The translations under genes were made by a program, and so were the position numbers. The notes beneath the pieces were generated by a model that was given only the letters and a program-made list of their open reading frames with translations, was not told the DNA's origin and did not search any database. Positions 10,351 to 19,292 of a stretch of DNA of 64,000 nucleotides are shown here, piece by piece. The stretch is from Ferrimicrobium acidiphilum DSM 19497 (GTDB lineage: Bacteria > Actinomycetota > Acidimicrobiia > Acidimicrobiales > Acidimicrobiaceae): the NCBI RefSeq assembly GCF_000949255.1, contig NZ_JXUW01000003.1, forward strand, positions 62,001-126,000, given 5' to 3'. Numbering within the stretch: the stretch's first letter is position 1; every line of letters begins with the position of its first letter.

Positions 10351-10536
10351 ATGGCTACTAAGGCATTGATTGCGAAGACCAATCGTCGGCCCAAGTATCG
10401 GGTGCGTGCTTACACTCGTTGTCAGCGTTGCGGGCGTCCGCACGCGGTGTATAGGAAGTTTGGACTCTGCAGGATCTGCCTCAGAGAGATGGCGCACCTC
10501 GGGGAGATCCCTGGTGTGACTAAGGCGAGTTGGTAG
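10351..10536 (+). CDS. rpsN: 30S ribosomal protein S14, short zinc type
   Basis: S14 helps assemble the 30S head. The 61-residue product is the short zinc-binding form (type Z, also called rpsZ), with a CQRC pair and a CRIC pair framing the zinc ribbon. It starts directly after the rplE stop and lies before rpsH, the usual spc-operon position. A zinc-free paralogue could exist elsewhere, as in other actinobacteria, but none is in the window. Confidence 0.96.
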   Translation: MATKALIAKTNRRPKYRVRAYTRCQRCGRPHAVYRKFGLCRICLREMAHLGEIPGVTKASW

Positions 10537-10546
10537 GAGGTTTGCG

Positions 10547-10957
10547 ATGAGTATGACTGATCCAATCGCGGATATGCTCACGCGGATCCGCAATGCCTCG
10601 CGGGTCCGACACAGTGTTGTGCGTATGCCTGGCTCGAAGATCAAGACTGAGTTAGCCAGGATTCTCAAAGAGGAGGGCTATATTGATGGCTTCTCGGTTG
10701 CACCTGCAGTTGAGGGTCCCGGGACAGTGCTTGAGATCCAGCTGCGTTATGTCGGATCCCGCAATAGAGATTGCGCCATCAATGGGATAACTCGAGTATC
10801 GAAGCCCGGCCTCCGTGTCTATACCCAGGCCGCCTCGATTCAGCGGGTATTTGGTGGTATGGGTGTAGCGGTGTTGTCGACCTCTCATGGTCTGATGACT
10901 GATCGGGATGCACGCAGGGCCGGTGTCGGTGGCGAAGTCATCTGTCATGTCTGGTAG
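10547..10957 (+). CDS. rpsH: 30S ribosomal protein S8
   Basis: S8 is a primary 16S rRNA-binding protein and represses the spc operon in E. coli. The 136-residue product begins MSMTDPIADMLTRIRNA and ends with the conserved STSHGLMTDRDARRAGVGGEVICHVW (parts: STSHGLMTDRDAR). AGGAGG at 10536-10541 precedes the ATG at 10547. Confidence 0.96.
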   Translation: MSMTDPIADMLTRIRNASRVRHSVVRMPGSKIKTELARILKEEGYIDGFSVAPAVEGPGTVLEIQLRYVGSRNRDCAINGITRVSKPGLRVYTQAASIQRVFGGMGVAVLSTSHGLMTDRDARRAGVGGEVICHVW

Positions 10958-10969
10958 AGGAGTAGAACA

Positions 10970-11509
10970 GTGTCACGTATAGGCAAGCAGCCGATCATTT
11001 TGCCCGATGGTGTGACGGTAACTATTGAGGGCACCCGAGTTAAGGTAAATGGACCTAAGGGTGTTCTCGAGCGCACGATGCCGCCGATGGTAGAGGTCGA
11101 GCTCGATGATCGTACGGTTACGGTGCAGCGAGTCGATGATTCGCGACAGGCAAGAGCCATGCACGGATTGTCGCGCACCCTGGTAAATAATATGGTCGTC
11201 GGTGTTAGCGAGGGTTATCGCAAGCAGCTCGAGATAGTGGGAGTTGGGTATCGCGCTCAACTGCGTTCGCCGAGTGAGATTGAGCTAGCACTTGGGTTTT
11301 CGCACCCGGTGATCGTCAAGGCTCCCGATGGAATTGGGTTCGAGGCACCTAGCCCGACTCGATTGGTTGTACAAGGGGTCGACAAGGAGCTCGTAGGTCA
11401 GGTCGCTGCCAACATTCGTAAGATTCGTAAGCCAGAGCCGTACAAGGGCAAGGGTGTTCGATATGAAGGTGAGAAGGTAGTGCGCAAGGTTGGAAAGGCC
11501 GGGAAGTAG
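10970..11509 (+). CDS. rplF: 50S ribosomal protein L6
   Basis: L6 lies near the factor-binding site of the 50S subunit. The 179-residue product starts at GTG ([15 protein letters not shown]) behind GAGGAG at 10957-10962. The C-terminal signature [16 protein letters not shown] is present. Length and two-domain layout are normal. Confidence 0.97.
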   Translation: MSRIGKQPIILPDGVTVTIEGTRVKVNGPKGVLERTMPPMVEVELDDRTVTVQRVDDSRQARAMHGLSRTLVNNMVVGVSEGYRKQLEIVGVGYRAQLRSPSEIELALGFSHPVIVKAPDGIGFEAPSPTRLVVQGVDKELVGQVAANIRKIRKPEPYKGKGVRYEGEKVVRKVGKAGK

Positions 11510-11515
11510 GTAGCG

Positions 11516-11875
11516 ATGTCGGTAAGCCAGTCGTACAGTCGGCAAAAGAGGCGGCATCAGCGAGTACGCCGTAAGGTTATCGGTTCGACTGATCGCCCGC
11601 GGCTCGCTGTGTATCGCTCTAACAAGCATATGTTTGTTCAGCTCATTGACGACAGTCAGGGAGTGACGCTAGTCTCTGCCTCCACGTTAGAGGCTGAGTT
11701 TGTTGGGAGTTCTACTGGTAACTGCGATGCGGCTAAGAGAGTCGGTCAGACCATAGCGCAGCGGGCAGTAGCTCACGGTGTAAGTCGTGTTGTTTTTGAC
11801 CGAGGTGGTTTTCAATATCACGGCCGAGTTGCCGCTTTAGCGGACGCGGCTCGCGAAGCCGGATTGGAGTTTTAG
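11516..11875 (+). CDS. rplR: 50S ribosomal protein L18
   Basis: L18 binds 5S rRNA together with L5 and L25. The 119-residue protein has the conserved [20 protein letters not shown] core and the [26 protein letters not shown] end (parts: [12 protein letters not shown]). It lies between rplF and rpsE as usual. Confidence 0.96.
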   Translation: MSVSQSYSRQKRRHQRVRRKVIGSTDRPRLAVYRSNKHMFVQLIDDSQGVTLVSASTLEAEFVGSSTGNCDAAKRVGQTIAQRAVAHGVSRVVFDRGGFQYHGRVAALADAAREAGLEF

Positions 11876-12418
11876 ATGGCTGAGAGTCAGTATGAGGATC
11901 GGACTATCAAGGTCAATCGAGTGTCGAAGGTGGTCAAGGGCGGACGTAGGTTCTCCTTCACCGCGTTGATGGTCGTTGGCGATGGTAACGGTCGAGTAGG
12001 CATCGGCTACGGCAAGGCCAAAGAGGCGAGCATCGCGGTTCAAAAAGGTACCGAGGAGGCGCGACGCAAGTTGATCTCGGTACCGCTTGCTGGTAGCACC
12101 ATTCCACATCCAATCATCGGACGTGCTGGAGCTGGACGAGTTTTGCTCAAGCCGGCAGCCCCCGGCACCGGTGTAATTGCTGGTGGTGCCGCACGCGCCA
12201 TCCTCGAGATGGCGGGTATCACCGATGTGTTGGCGAAGTCGTTAGGGTCTTCAAACGGCATCAATGTCGCCCATGCCACGATGGATGGGCTTGCTCATCT
12301 GCTCAGCCCTGACCAGATCGCGACTGCACGAGGCAAGTATCCAGACCAGATAGCTCCCAAGGGGATGCTCGCATCCTTCGAGGAACGAAAGCGTCAGCAG
12401 GAGAGCGCTCATGGCTAA
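11876..12418 (+). CDS. rpsE: 30S ribosomal protein S5
   Basis: S5 lies at the mRNA entry site and is linked to decoding accuracy. The 180-residue product has the double-stranded-RNA-binding N-terminal domain ([21 protein letters not shown]) and the C-terminal [19 protein letters not shown] domain. The ATG directly follows the rplR stop; the 3' end overlaps rpmD by eight bases. Confidence 0.97.
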   Translation: MAESQYEDRTIKVNRVSKVVKGGRRFSFTALMVVGDGNGRVGIGYGKAKEASIAVQKGTEEARRKLISVPLAGSTIPHPIIGRAGAGRVLLKPAAPGTGVIAGGAARAILEMAGITDVLAKSLGSSNGINVAHATMDGLAHLLSPDQIATARGKYPDQIAPKGMLASFEERKRQQESAHG

Positions 12419-12623
12419 AGCATCGAGTTCCAAAGCTGTTGTGAAGCAGATCAAGGTGCGACAAGTGCGTTCGCTCATAGGGTCTAAGCCGGTACATAAG
12501 GGCACGTTAAGAGCTCTTGGGCTGGGTCGTATTGGCAGGGAGCATGTGTTGCCTGATCGCCCGGAGATTCGGGGAATGTTACGCAACGTCGCCCACCTCG
12601 TGGTGGTAGAGGAGATTAAATGA
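12411..12623 (+). CDS. rpmD: 50S ribosomal protein L30
   Basis: L30 is a small 23S rRNA-binding protein. The 70-residue product carries the family pattern [29 protein letters not shown] (parts: [18 protein letters not shown]) after a short N-terminal addition. It starts inside rpsE by eight bases and ends overlapping rplO (ATGA). Confidence 0.94.
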   Translation: MAKASSSKAVVKQIKVRQVRSLIGSKPVHKGTLRALGLGRIGREHVLPDRPEIRGMLRNVAHLVVVEEIK

Positions 12624-13120
12624 TATATCTGCATGAACTGGCGCCGAACGAGGGCTCCAAGACGCGTAAGCGCCGGGTCGGTCGTGGTATAGGTGGAAAG
12701 GGAGGCAAGACAGCCGGACGCGGTACGAAGGGACAAGGCGCACGCGATACCATCCCGGTAGGATTCGAGGGTGGTCAGCTACCGCTCACACAACGAATTC
12801 CTAAGTTGCGTGGGTTCGACAATCCTTTCCGTGTCTCCTATACCGTTGTCAATCTCGATCAGTTGAGTTTGCTCGCCGAACGAGGCGCGCAGGCGATTTC
12901 ACCGGAGGTTTTGGAGACCGCTGGCGTGATTCGCAAGGGTGCCTTGGTCAAGATTTGCGCTAGGGGAGCACTCAGTTCCTCTCTTTCGGTATCGGCGCAT
13001 GGATTTTCAAAGGCCGCCAGAGAGCTGATAGAATCAGCGGGTGGAACGGTTACTGAGGTGCCGTTGCCCTACAAGTCAGGTCGTCGCCCATCGTTGGGCA
13101 ACGCCCTGATGAATCGGTAG
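12620..13120 (+). CDS. rplO: 50S ribosomal protein L15
   Basis: L15 is a late-assembly 50S protein. The 166-residue product has the glycine- and arginine-rich N-terminal GRGIGGKGGKTAGRGTKGQGAR region and the FEGGQLPLTQRIPKLRGF motif (parts: GFEGGQLPLTQRIPKLRG). The C-terminal half is the globular domain. It precedes secY by 25 bases. Confidence 0.96.
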   Translation: MIYLHELAPNEGSKTRKRRVGRGIGGKGGKTAGRGTKGQGARDTIPVGFEGGQLPLTQRIPKLRGFDNPFRVSYTVVNLDQLSLLAERGAQAISPEVLETAGVIRKGALVKICARGALSSSLSVSAHGFSKAARELIESAGGTVTEVPLPYKSGRRPSLGNALMNR

Positions 13121-13145
13121 TGAACCAGGAGCGGTTAAAAGTCAG

Positions 13146-14441
13146 ATGCTGCAAAACTTTGTGAATATTTTTCGTGTCAAGGACCTTAGGAATAAGGTCC
13201 TTTTCACGCTGCTCATCGTGGGTATCTACCAGTTGGGATCGAATATACCGGTCCCAGGGGTCAGTTATTCTGCCATCCACCAGCTTGTTACTCAGTCACA
13301 AGGTGCCGGTGTCTTTGGGTTTTTGGATTTGTTCTCCGGCGGAGCGCTGTCACGCGCGGCGCTTTTTGGGCTTGGTATTATGCCCTACATCACGTCGTCG
13401 ATTATCATCCAACTTCTCACCGGAGTGATACCGAAGCTTTCGGAGTGGCGCGACCAAGGTTCCGCGGGTGAGCGTAAGATCACTCAGACGACGAGATACC
13501 TTACAATTGGACTCGCACTTCTTCAGGCCACAGGGCTTGCATTCGTCTTTCATAGTGGCTTGGGTATTCTCTTGGCGAACCAGAAATCGCTTGATCTCAT
13601 CCCTAACTTCACCGTGCCTAGGGTATTGTTTATCGTCCTCACGTTAACGGCTGGTACTGCCTTGGTCATGTGGATGGCGGAGTCTATCACCGAACGCGGA
13701 GTTGGACAGGGGATGTCTATTCTCATCTTCGCGAATGTTGTCAGTATTATCCCCTCCGGTGGGCGGTTGATCTTCGATCAGGCCGGCGCTGCGAAGTTCT
13801 CGGTGATAGTTGTGGTTGTCCTTCTATTGCTAGTGGCGATCGTCTTTGTCGAGCAGGGTCAGCGTCGGATCCCGGTGGTGTTTGCCCGTCGGGTGGTTGG
13901 GCGTCGGATGTATGAGGGCGGAAACTCGTATATTCCGCTCAAGGTGAATCAGGCAGGGGTCATTCCGATCATCTTTGCGTCGTCGATTCTTTACTTCCCA
14001 GTGCTTTTGTCTAACATCATTCCGGTTAATAGCTTTCGTACCTTTGTCAATAACCATCTGCTCAACGCCACTAGTGGTTTTTACATCATTACCTATGGGC
14101 TCTTGATCATCGTGTTCACCTTCTTCTATGTCACCGTGGCTTTCGATCCCTATCAGCAGGCCGAGATCATACGTAAGCAAAATGGGTATATTCCTGGAGT
14201 TCGTCCAGGTCAGGCTACTCAACAGTATCTCTCACGTATTTTGAACCGAATCACGCTGCCTGGCGCACTGTTCTTAGCCGCGATCGCGGTCATCCCGTCG
14301 ATTCTGCTGTCGGCGTGGCATATAACCTCTTTCCCTTATGCTGGCACAACTATTTTGATCTCGGTTATCGTTGCACTTGAGACCGTGAAGCAGATCAACT
14401 CCCAGCTCACTATGCGCAATTACAAGGGATTCTTGAAGTAG
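13146..14441 (+). CDS. secY: Preprotein translocase subunit SecY
   Basis: SecY forms the channel through which SecA-driven preproteins and SRP-targeted membrane proteins pass the cytoplasmic membrane. The 431-residue protein has about ten hydrophobic segments. Visible motifs are IPVPGVSYSAI near the N-terminus, FSGGALSRAALFGLGIMPYI (plug/TM2 region) and RKQNGYIPGVRPGQAT in the large cytoplasmic loop. It ends the spc-type block; adk starts immediately after its stop. Confidence 0.97.
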   Translation: MLQNFVNIFRVKDLRNKVLFTLLIVGIYQLGSNIPVPGVSYSAIHQLVTQSQGAGVFGFLDLFSGGALSRAALFGLGIMPYITSSIIIQLLTGVIPKLSEWRDQGSAGERKITQTTRYLTIGLALLQATGLAFVFHSGLGILLANQKSLDLIPNFTVPRVLFIVLTLTAGTALVMWMAESITERGVGQGMSILIFANVVSIIPSGGRLIFDQAGAAKFSVIVVVVLLLLVAIVFVEQGQRRIPVVFARRVVGRRMYEGGNSYIPLKVNQAGVIPIIFASSILYFPVLLSNIIPVNSFRTFVNNHLLNATSGFYIITYGLLIIVFTFFYVTVAFDPYQQAEIIRKQNGYIPGVRPGQATQQYLSRILNRITLPGALFLAAIAVIPSILLSAWHITSFPYAGTTILISVIVALETVKQINSQLTMRNYKGFLK

Positions 14442-15122
14442 ATGGTTGCTGGTCACCCCCTCCGACTTGTGGTAGTCGGTCGACAAGGTGCTGGGAAGGG
14501 CACTCAGTGCGTGAGAGTTTCGCATCGATATGCTATTCCTCATATCTCGACGGGCGACATGCTAAGGGCGGCGGTTGCGGCAGATTCTCCCTTTGGCCAG
14601 TTGGCGAAGTCATTTATGGATCGTGGAGAGTTGGTGCCGGATTCTGTCATCAATGGCGTGATTGCCGAGAGGCTCGAACAACCAGATGCTCGCTTGCGCG
14701 GTTTTGTGCTCGATGGTTTTCCGCGGACGAGGGAACAAGCGGTGGCACTCAATGATTTGTTGGCGCCCGCCTCACTCAACATGGTGATAAACCTAGAGGT
14801 GCCTGTGGACCTCGTGCTCCGGCGCCTATCATCGCGGCGGGTGTGCTCAGTTTGTGGGAGCATATACTCCGATGAACTGCCACCTAGGACCCCTGGGATT
14901 TGCGACAACTGTGGTGGGGAGCTGATCCAACGTGAGGACGACACTGAGGCTGCGATCCTACGGCGGCTAGAGATCTATGAACAGACGACCACGCCGTTAT
15001 TGGGTTTTTATACCGAGATGAACCTTCTCGAGATCGTCGATGGTGTCGGGACGCCGGAGGTGGTGTTGGGTCGCATCAGTGAGGTACTCGCCAGCCATGG
15101 ATTCTTTGAAGGCGGTAGATAA
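14442..15122 (+). CDS. adk: Adenylate kinase, zinc-lid type
   Basis: Adenylate kinase converts ATP and AMP to two ADP in the cytosol. The 226-residue product has the P-loop GRQGAGKGT at residues 13-21 and the DGFPRT motif at 91-96. The lid carries CSVC (135-138) and CDNC (154-157), four cysteines that would bind zinc, as in many Gram-positive enzymes. ATG directly follows the secY stop, and the stop overlaps map. Confidence 0.97.
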   Translation: MVAGHPLRLVVVGRQGAGKGTQCVRVSHRYAIPHISTGDMLRAAVAADSPFGQLAKSFMDRGELVPDSVINGVIAERLEQPDARLRGFVLDGFPRTREQAVALNDLLAPASLNMVINLEVPVDLVLRRLSSRRVCSVCGSIYSDELPPRTPGICDNCGGELIQREDDTEAAILRRLEIYEQTTTPLLGFYTEMNLLEIVDGVGTPEVVLGRISEVLASHGFFEGGR

Positions 15123-15877
15123 TGATTCGCACTGAGACCGAACTTGCCTCGATGCGAAAGGCTGGTCGTGTTACTGCGGAGATGCTCGCAGCTTGTCGGG
15201 AGGCAGTCCGCCCCGGAGTTAGCACTGCTGATCTCGACAAAGTCGCTCGAGAGGTACTCGAGCGTCGCGGTGCTCGTTCGAATTTTCTTGGTTATCATGG
15301 ATTCCCCGCGGTTATATGTGCTTCGCGTAACAACGTGATTGTGCACGGGATCCCGAATGAGGAGGAGATTCTTCATGAGGGTGATATTATTTCGATCGAT
15401 GCAGGCGCCATCGTTGAGGGTTACCACGGAGATGCTGCAATCACAGTTGCGGTAGGTTCGGTGCCAAAGCGTGTCGAACGCCTGATTGAGGTTACTGAAC
15501 AGTCACTCGTGGCTGGAATTCGTGAGATGGTCGCAGGGAATCATCTCCATGACATCGGTCGCGCGGTCGAGCAGATAGCCGTGGCTGCTCATCTGGGGGT
15601 GATTCGCGACTACGTGGGCCATGGCATAGGGACGCAGATGCATGAGCCTCCGAACGTGCCTAACTACTGGCCAGGACGAGCCGGACCAAAGCTGCGAGTG
15701 CATGAGGTTTACGCCGTGGAGCCGATGTTCACACTCGGTGGTGAGGATACGGTGGTTCTACCTGATGGCTGGGGAGTAGTGACTGCGGATGGCACATGGG
15801 CGGCGCACTTCGAGCACACTATCGCGATAACCGATAGCGGCCCGGAAGTCTTTACCGTACTTGACGACATCTCTTGA
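15122..15877 (+). CDS. map: Methionine aminopeptidase, type I
   Basis: This enzyme removes the N-terminal methionine from nascent proteins. The 251-residue product is the short type-I form. The two-metal site is visible: D93, D104, H167, E200 and E231, with H75 (VHGIP) as the substrate-side histidine. The ATG overlaps the adk stop by one base. The next 129 bases hold no gene and probably the promoter of infA. Confidence 0.97.
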   Translation: MIRTETELASMRKAGRVTAEMLAACREAVRPGVSTADLDKVAREVLERRGARSNFLGYHGFPAVICASRNNVIVHGIPNEEEILHEGDIISIDAGAIVEGYHGDAAITVAVGSVPKRVERLIEVTEQSLVAGIREMVAGNHLHDIGRAVEQIAVAAHLGVIRDYVGHGIGTQMHEPPNVPNYWPGRAGPKLRVHEVYAVEPMFTLGGEDTVVLPDGWGVVTADGTWAAHFEHTIAITDSGPEVFTVLDDIS

Positions 15878-16006
15878 GATGCTTCCGATTATACTAGCAG
15901 GGTAGCTTTTTGCGCCCAGAGAGCTGGCGATCGGTCCTAGTGGCCGTATCCATTGTTAAAAGTGTGTCTGGGTACTATCAATCAGCGTGATCTGTAGGAG
16001 GATGAA

Positions 16007-16231
16007 CTGGCGAAAGGAAAAGAGGACACCATTGTCCTTGAAGGGACGGTAGTTGAGCCATTGCCTAACGCGATGTTTCGAGTTGAGTTAGAAAATGGAC
16101 TCAAGGTACTGGCCCACAGCTCTGGAAAGATGCGCATGCATCGTATCCGTATACTGCCAGGGGATAAGGTCCAAGTGGAGTTCACTCCTTACGATCTCGC
16201 TCGAGGTCGTATCACGTACCGGTACAAGTAG
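16007..16231 (+). CDS. infA: Translation initiation factor IF-1, apparent CTG start
   Basis: IF-1 binds the A site of the 30S subunit and stimulates initiation with IF-2 and IF-3. The 74-codon frame encodes a complete OB-fold IF-1: after the start, [20 protein letters not shown], then [20 protein letters not shown] and a final [12 protein letters not shown]. No ATG, GTG or TTG is available in frame at the right place: the upstream codons are GAG GAT GAA after an in-frame TAG at 15995. A perfect AGGAGG (15996-16001) ends five bases before CTG 16007, whose next codons encode the family N-terminus. The ATG at 16002 is out of frame. The family call is near certain; the CTG start is inferred but well supported. 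Confidence 0.93.
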   Translation: MAKGKEDTIVLEGTVVEPLPNAMFRVELENGLKVLAHSSGKMRMHRIRILPGDKVQVEFTPYDLARGRITYRYK

Positions 16232-16333
16232 GGCGCGAGTTGAAGAGGTTTTGCAGAGCCGCCTCCTAGCCGGTTTCGGTCGGAGGGTTTTGTGAAGATT
16301 AGAGTTTCGTTTGGTAATTGAGGAAGGAGCACT

Positions 16334-16447
16334 ATGAAGGTTCGACCAAGCGTCAAACCTATCTGTGAGAAGTGCAAGTTGATCCGCAGAGAAGGTAGGG
16401 TACTCGTGATTTGCGAGAATCCGCGTCATAAGCAACGGCAAGGATAG
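16334..16447 (+). CDS. rpmJ: 50S ribosomal protein L36, zinc type
   Basis: L36 is the smallest 50S protein and stabilises 23S rRNA domains near the factor-binding site. The 37-codon frame starts [17 protein letters not shown] and ends [10 protein letters not shown]11, C14, C27 and H32 form the zinc ribbon of the C+ type. GAAGGAG precedes the ATG. It lies between infA and rpsM, the classic position. Confidence 0.96.
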   Translation: MKVRPSVKPICEKCKLIRREGRVLVICENPRHKQRQG

Positions 16448-16449
16448 AG

Positions 16450-16827
16450 ATGGCTCGTATATCAGGTGTTGACATTCCAAGGGAGAAGCGAGTTGAGATC
16501 TCGCTTACCTATATTTTCGGCATTGGACTAACGACTTCGCAGCAGATCTGTGCTGCGACCGAGGTAAACCCGGATACCCGGGTGCGTGATCTCACCGATG
16601 ATGAGGTTTTGCGCCTTCGTACCTATATCGATCAAAACTTAAAGGTCGAGGGTGACTTGCGCCGTGATGTCGATCAGAACATTAAGCGCAAGGTCCAGAT
16701 TGGATGCTATGCAGGCATAAGGCATCGTCGTGGACTCCCGGTCCATGGTCAGCGAACCCACACCAATGCGCGTACGCGCAAGGGCCCACGCAAGACAGTG
16801 GCAGGCAAGAAGAAGGTTAAGCGTTAG
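16450..16827 (+). CDS. rpsM: 30S ribosomal protein S13
   Basis: S13 lies at the top of the 30S head and contacts S19 and the P-site tRNA. The 125-residue product begins [20 protein letters not shown] and has the C-terminal [18 protein letters not shown] signature. It starts two bases after rpmJ. The 59 bases before rpsK hold no gene. Confidence 0.97.
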   Translation: MARISGVDIPREKRVEISLTYIFGIGLTTSQQICAATEVNPDTRVRDLTDDEVLRLRTYIDQNLKVEGDLRRDVDQNIKRKVQIGCYAGIRHRRGLPVHGQRTHTNARTRKGPRKTVAGKKKVKR

Positions 16828-16886
16828 TCCGACCGCAATGCGGTAGTTGATTTGGATACCGTGCAGCGGTTGTCGAGAGGAGTTTC

Positions 16887-17285
16887 ATGGCAAAGCCACG
16901 ACCAGGAGGTAGAAGGCCTCGTAAACGGGAGAGGAAGAATATAGCGCGAGGAGTCGCCTATATACATTCTTCGTTTAACAATACGATCGTGACGATCACA
17001 GATCCGACGGGCAATGTTCTCGCTTGGGCGAGTTCAGGGAACGTTGGATTCAAGGGCAGCAGGAAGTCGACTCCGTTCGCTGCGCAGGTGGCTGGTGAGA
17101 CCTGTGCTAAGCGCGCGATGGAGCATGGCGTTCGTGAAGTCGATGTCATGTTAAAGGGACCGGGATCTGGTCGAGAGACGGCTCACAAGGCGCTCGCGTC
17201 AGCGGGTATCGAGATCCGGTCAGTGCGCGATGTGACACCGATCCCGCATAATGGGTGTCGGCCAAAGAAGAGGAGAAGAGTTTAG
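16887..17285 (+). CDS. rpsK: 30S ribosomal protein S11
   Basis: S11 forms part of the 30S platform. The 132-residue protein has the conserved [20 protein letters not shown] motif and the C-terminal [19 protein letters not shown] signature. A GAGAGGAG site precedes the ATG. rpsD follows without a gap. Confidence 0.97.
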   Translation: MAKPRPGGRRPRKRERKNIARGVAYIHSSFNNTIVTITDPTGNVLAWASSGNVGFKGSRKSTPFAAQVAGETCAKRAMEHGVREVDVMLKGPGSGRETAHKALASAGIEIRSVRDVTPIPHNGCRPKKRRRV

Positions 17286-17912
17286 ATGGCTCGCTATACA
17301 GGGCCGGTTTGCCGGTTATGCCGACGAGAGAAGACCAAGTTGTACCTGAAGGGTCCGAAGTGCGATAGCGCAAAGTGCCCAATTACGATTGGCAGATTTC
17401 CTCCAGGCGAGCACGGGCGCGACCGCCAACGGCAACCCTCTGAGTACTCGATTCAGTTGCGTGAGAAGCAGAAGGTGCGCCGGACATACGGTGTGATGGG
17501 AAGACAGTTTGCTAAGACCTATGGCGAAGCCGCTAGACAGCGGGGCATTACCGGCGAGAGGCTGCTCCAGTTGCTGGAGTTGCGTCTAGATAATGTTGTC
17601 TATCGTGCCGGGTGGGGCTCTTCGAGAGCACAGGCGCGACAGTTAGTTCGCCACGGGCATATTCTGGTCGATGGTCGCAGGGTAGATATCCCAAGTTATC
17701 GACTACGGCCAACCCAGGAGATTTCGCTCAAGGAGAGTTCACGGTCGCTCGCTGTGATCGAATTCAACCGCGATATCGTCGCGCGATCGGCTCCAGCCTG
17801 GCTCGAGATGGCGCCAGCAGGGTTTTCGGCTCGCGTCTTGAACATCCCGCTCCGTGAACAGATTGATCTTGATGTACGAGAGCAGCTTGTCGTCGAGCTC
17901 TTCTCGAAGTAA
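17286..17912 (+). CDS. rpsD: 30S ribosomal protein S4, four-cysteine type
   Basis: S4 nucleates 30S assembly and in E. coli represses the alpha operon. The 208-residue product starts MARYTGPVCRLCRREKTKLY and carries four N-terminal cysteines (CRLC, CDSAKC) of the zinc-binding form, followed by an S4 RNA-binding domain (LELRLDNVVYRAGWGSSRAQARQ, parts quoted). 75 bases separate it from rpoA. Confidence 0.97.
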   Translation: MARYTGPVCRLCRREKTKLYLKGPKCDSAKCPITIGRFPPGEHGRDRQRQPSEYSIQLREKQKVRRTYGVMGRQFAKTYGEAARQRGITGERLLQLLELRLDNVVYRAGWGSSRAQARQLVRHGHILVDGRRVDIPSYRLRPTQEISLKESSRSLAVIEFNRDIVARSAPAWLEMAPAGFSARVLNIPLREQIDLDVREQLVVELFSK

Positions 17913-17987
17913 CGACGGGTTCGGCCCTGCTGGGGTTTTATTCCTCGGGAGTGGTGAAGTGACTAGTGAAGTAAAGAGGAACGATTA

Positions 17988-18926
17988 ATGCTCATAATTC
18001 AGCGGCCAAGAGTGGAAGAGGTAAGTGAGGAGTCGGCGAATCGCCAGGTCTTCTCTATAGGGCCACTTGAGCCGGGCTTCGGCCACTCCGTAGGGAATGC
18101 CCTGCGGCGTGTTCTGCTCTCATCGGTACCTGGTGCCGCTATCACACAGGTGCGCTTCGATGATGCACTCCATGAGTTCACGACTATCGCTGGGGTCAAG
18201 GAGGATGTCATCGACATCATCTTGAACCTGAAAGATATTGTGTTGAGGTGTTATTCGCCTGACCCTGTGACGATCCGACTCGATATCAAGGGTCCTGCCA
18301 GCGTGCATGCTGGTGATTTTATGTTGTCCTCTGATGTTGAGATCGTCAATCCAGATCTCTACTTGGCTACAGTCTCCGACAAGGGACGACTCGCGCTCGA
18401 TGTTGTGGTAGAGCAGGGGAGAGGTTACGTATCGGCGGAACGCAATAAGCGGACGAACACGATCGGTATTATCCCGATCGACGCCATCTTCTCCCCGATT
18501 CGCAACGCCAACTACGTTGTTGAGCCCGTCCGTGTTGGTCAAGCCACCGACTATGACCAGATCGTAGTCGATGTCGAGACTGACGGTTCGTTGAGTCCTC
18601 GTGAAGCGCTGGCGTCTGCCGCTGGCACGCTCACGGGTATCTTCGAGCTCGTATCTGAACTGGTGGCCGATGCTAGTCGACTGATCGTGGCCGATGAGGT
18701 TGCTGCCGAAGAGCGTTCTCCTGATTTCGATCTTCCGATCGAGGAGCTCGATTTGACCGAGCGTCCCAGGAACTGTCTCAAGCGTGCGCAGATTAACACT
18801 ATTGGTGATTTGGTAGAGCGTAGCGCCGACGATCTTTTAGCTATCACGAACTTCGGGCAGAAATCGCTCGATGAGGTTGCAGAGAAGTTGGCAGCACGGA
18901 ATATGTCGTTAAGGAGTGAGAATTAA
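17988..18926 (+). CDS. rpoA: RNA polymerase subunit alpha
   Basis: The alpha subunit dimer nucleates RNA polymerase assembly; its C-terminal domain contacts UP elements and activators. The 312-residue product has the N-terminal assembly domain ([21 protein letters not shown]) and the C-terminal helix-hairpin-helix domain ([27 protein letters not shown]). Length is normal. Its stop overlaps the rplQ start (TAATG). Confidence 0.97.
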   Translation: MLIIQRPRVEEVSEESANRQVFSIGPLEPGFGHSVGNALRRVLLSSVPGAAITQVRFDDALHEFTTIAGVKEDVIDIILNLKDIVLRCYSPDPVTIRLDIKGPASVHAGDFMLSSDVEIVNPDLYLATVSDKGRLALDVVVEQGRGYVSAERNKRTNTIGIIPIDAIFSPIRNANYVVEPVRVGQATDYDQIVVDVETDGSLSPREALASAAGTLTGIFELVSELVADASRLIVADEVAAEERSPDFDLPIEELDLTERPRNCLKRAQINTIGDLVERSADDLLAITNFGQKSLDEVAEKLAARNMSLRSEN

Positions 18927-19282
18927 TGGTACCCGGCCGACCGAAAAGGGGTAACCGCCTCGGCAGCGATGCTTCGCATCAACGTGCCATGTTGGCAAAC
19001 CTCTGTGCGTCTTTGATCGCAGCAGAGTCGATCTTGACCACGGACGCAAAGGCACGTGCTCTCCGTCCTGTGGTAGAGAAGTTGATCACCAAGGCAAAAA
19101 AGGGTGATCTTCATCAGAGGCGCCAGGTCATAGCATTTCTGCGTGATGAGGATGCTACCAAGAAGTTATTTGATGAGGTTGGTCCCAGGTATCAGAACCG
19201 TCAAGGTGGCTACGTTCGTATTCTGAAGCGCGGTCCACGCCATGGCGATGGCGCCCCTATGGTCGTTATCGAGTTCGTCTAA
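18926..19282 (+). CDS. rplQ: 50S ribosomal protein L17
   Basis: L17 is a 50S protein near the tunnel exit. The 118-residue product shows [21 protein letters not shown], the N-terminal family signature in part ([14 protein letters not shown]), and the [17 protein letters not shown] end. It closes the alpha operon and couples to truA, 10 bases downstream. Confidence 0.96.
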   Translation: MVPGRPKRGNRLGSDASHQRAMLANLCASLIAAESILTTDAKARALRPVVEKLITKAKKGDLHQRRQVIAFLRDEDATKKLFDEVGPRYQNRQGGYVRILKRGPRHGDGAPMVVIEFV

Positions 19283-19292
19283 GTACCTGCTC

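Noticed and set aside
16002-16060. ATG at 16002 as the infA start
   Set aside because: It is out of frame with the IF-1 coding sequence and only one base after AGGAGG, too close for initiation.
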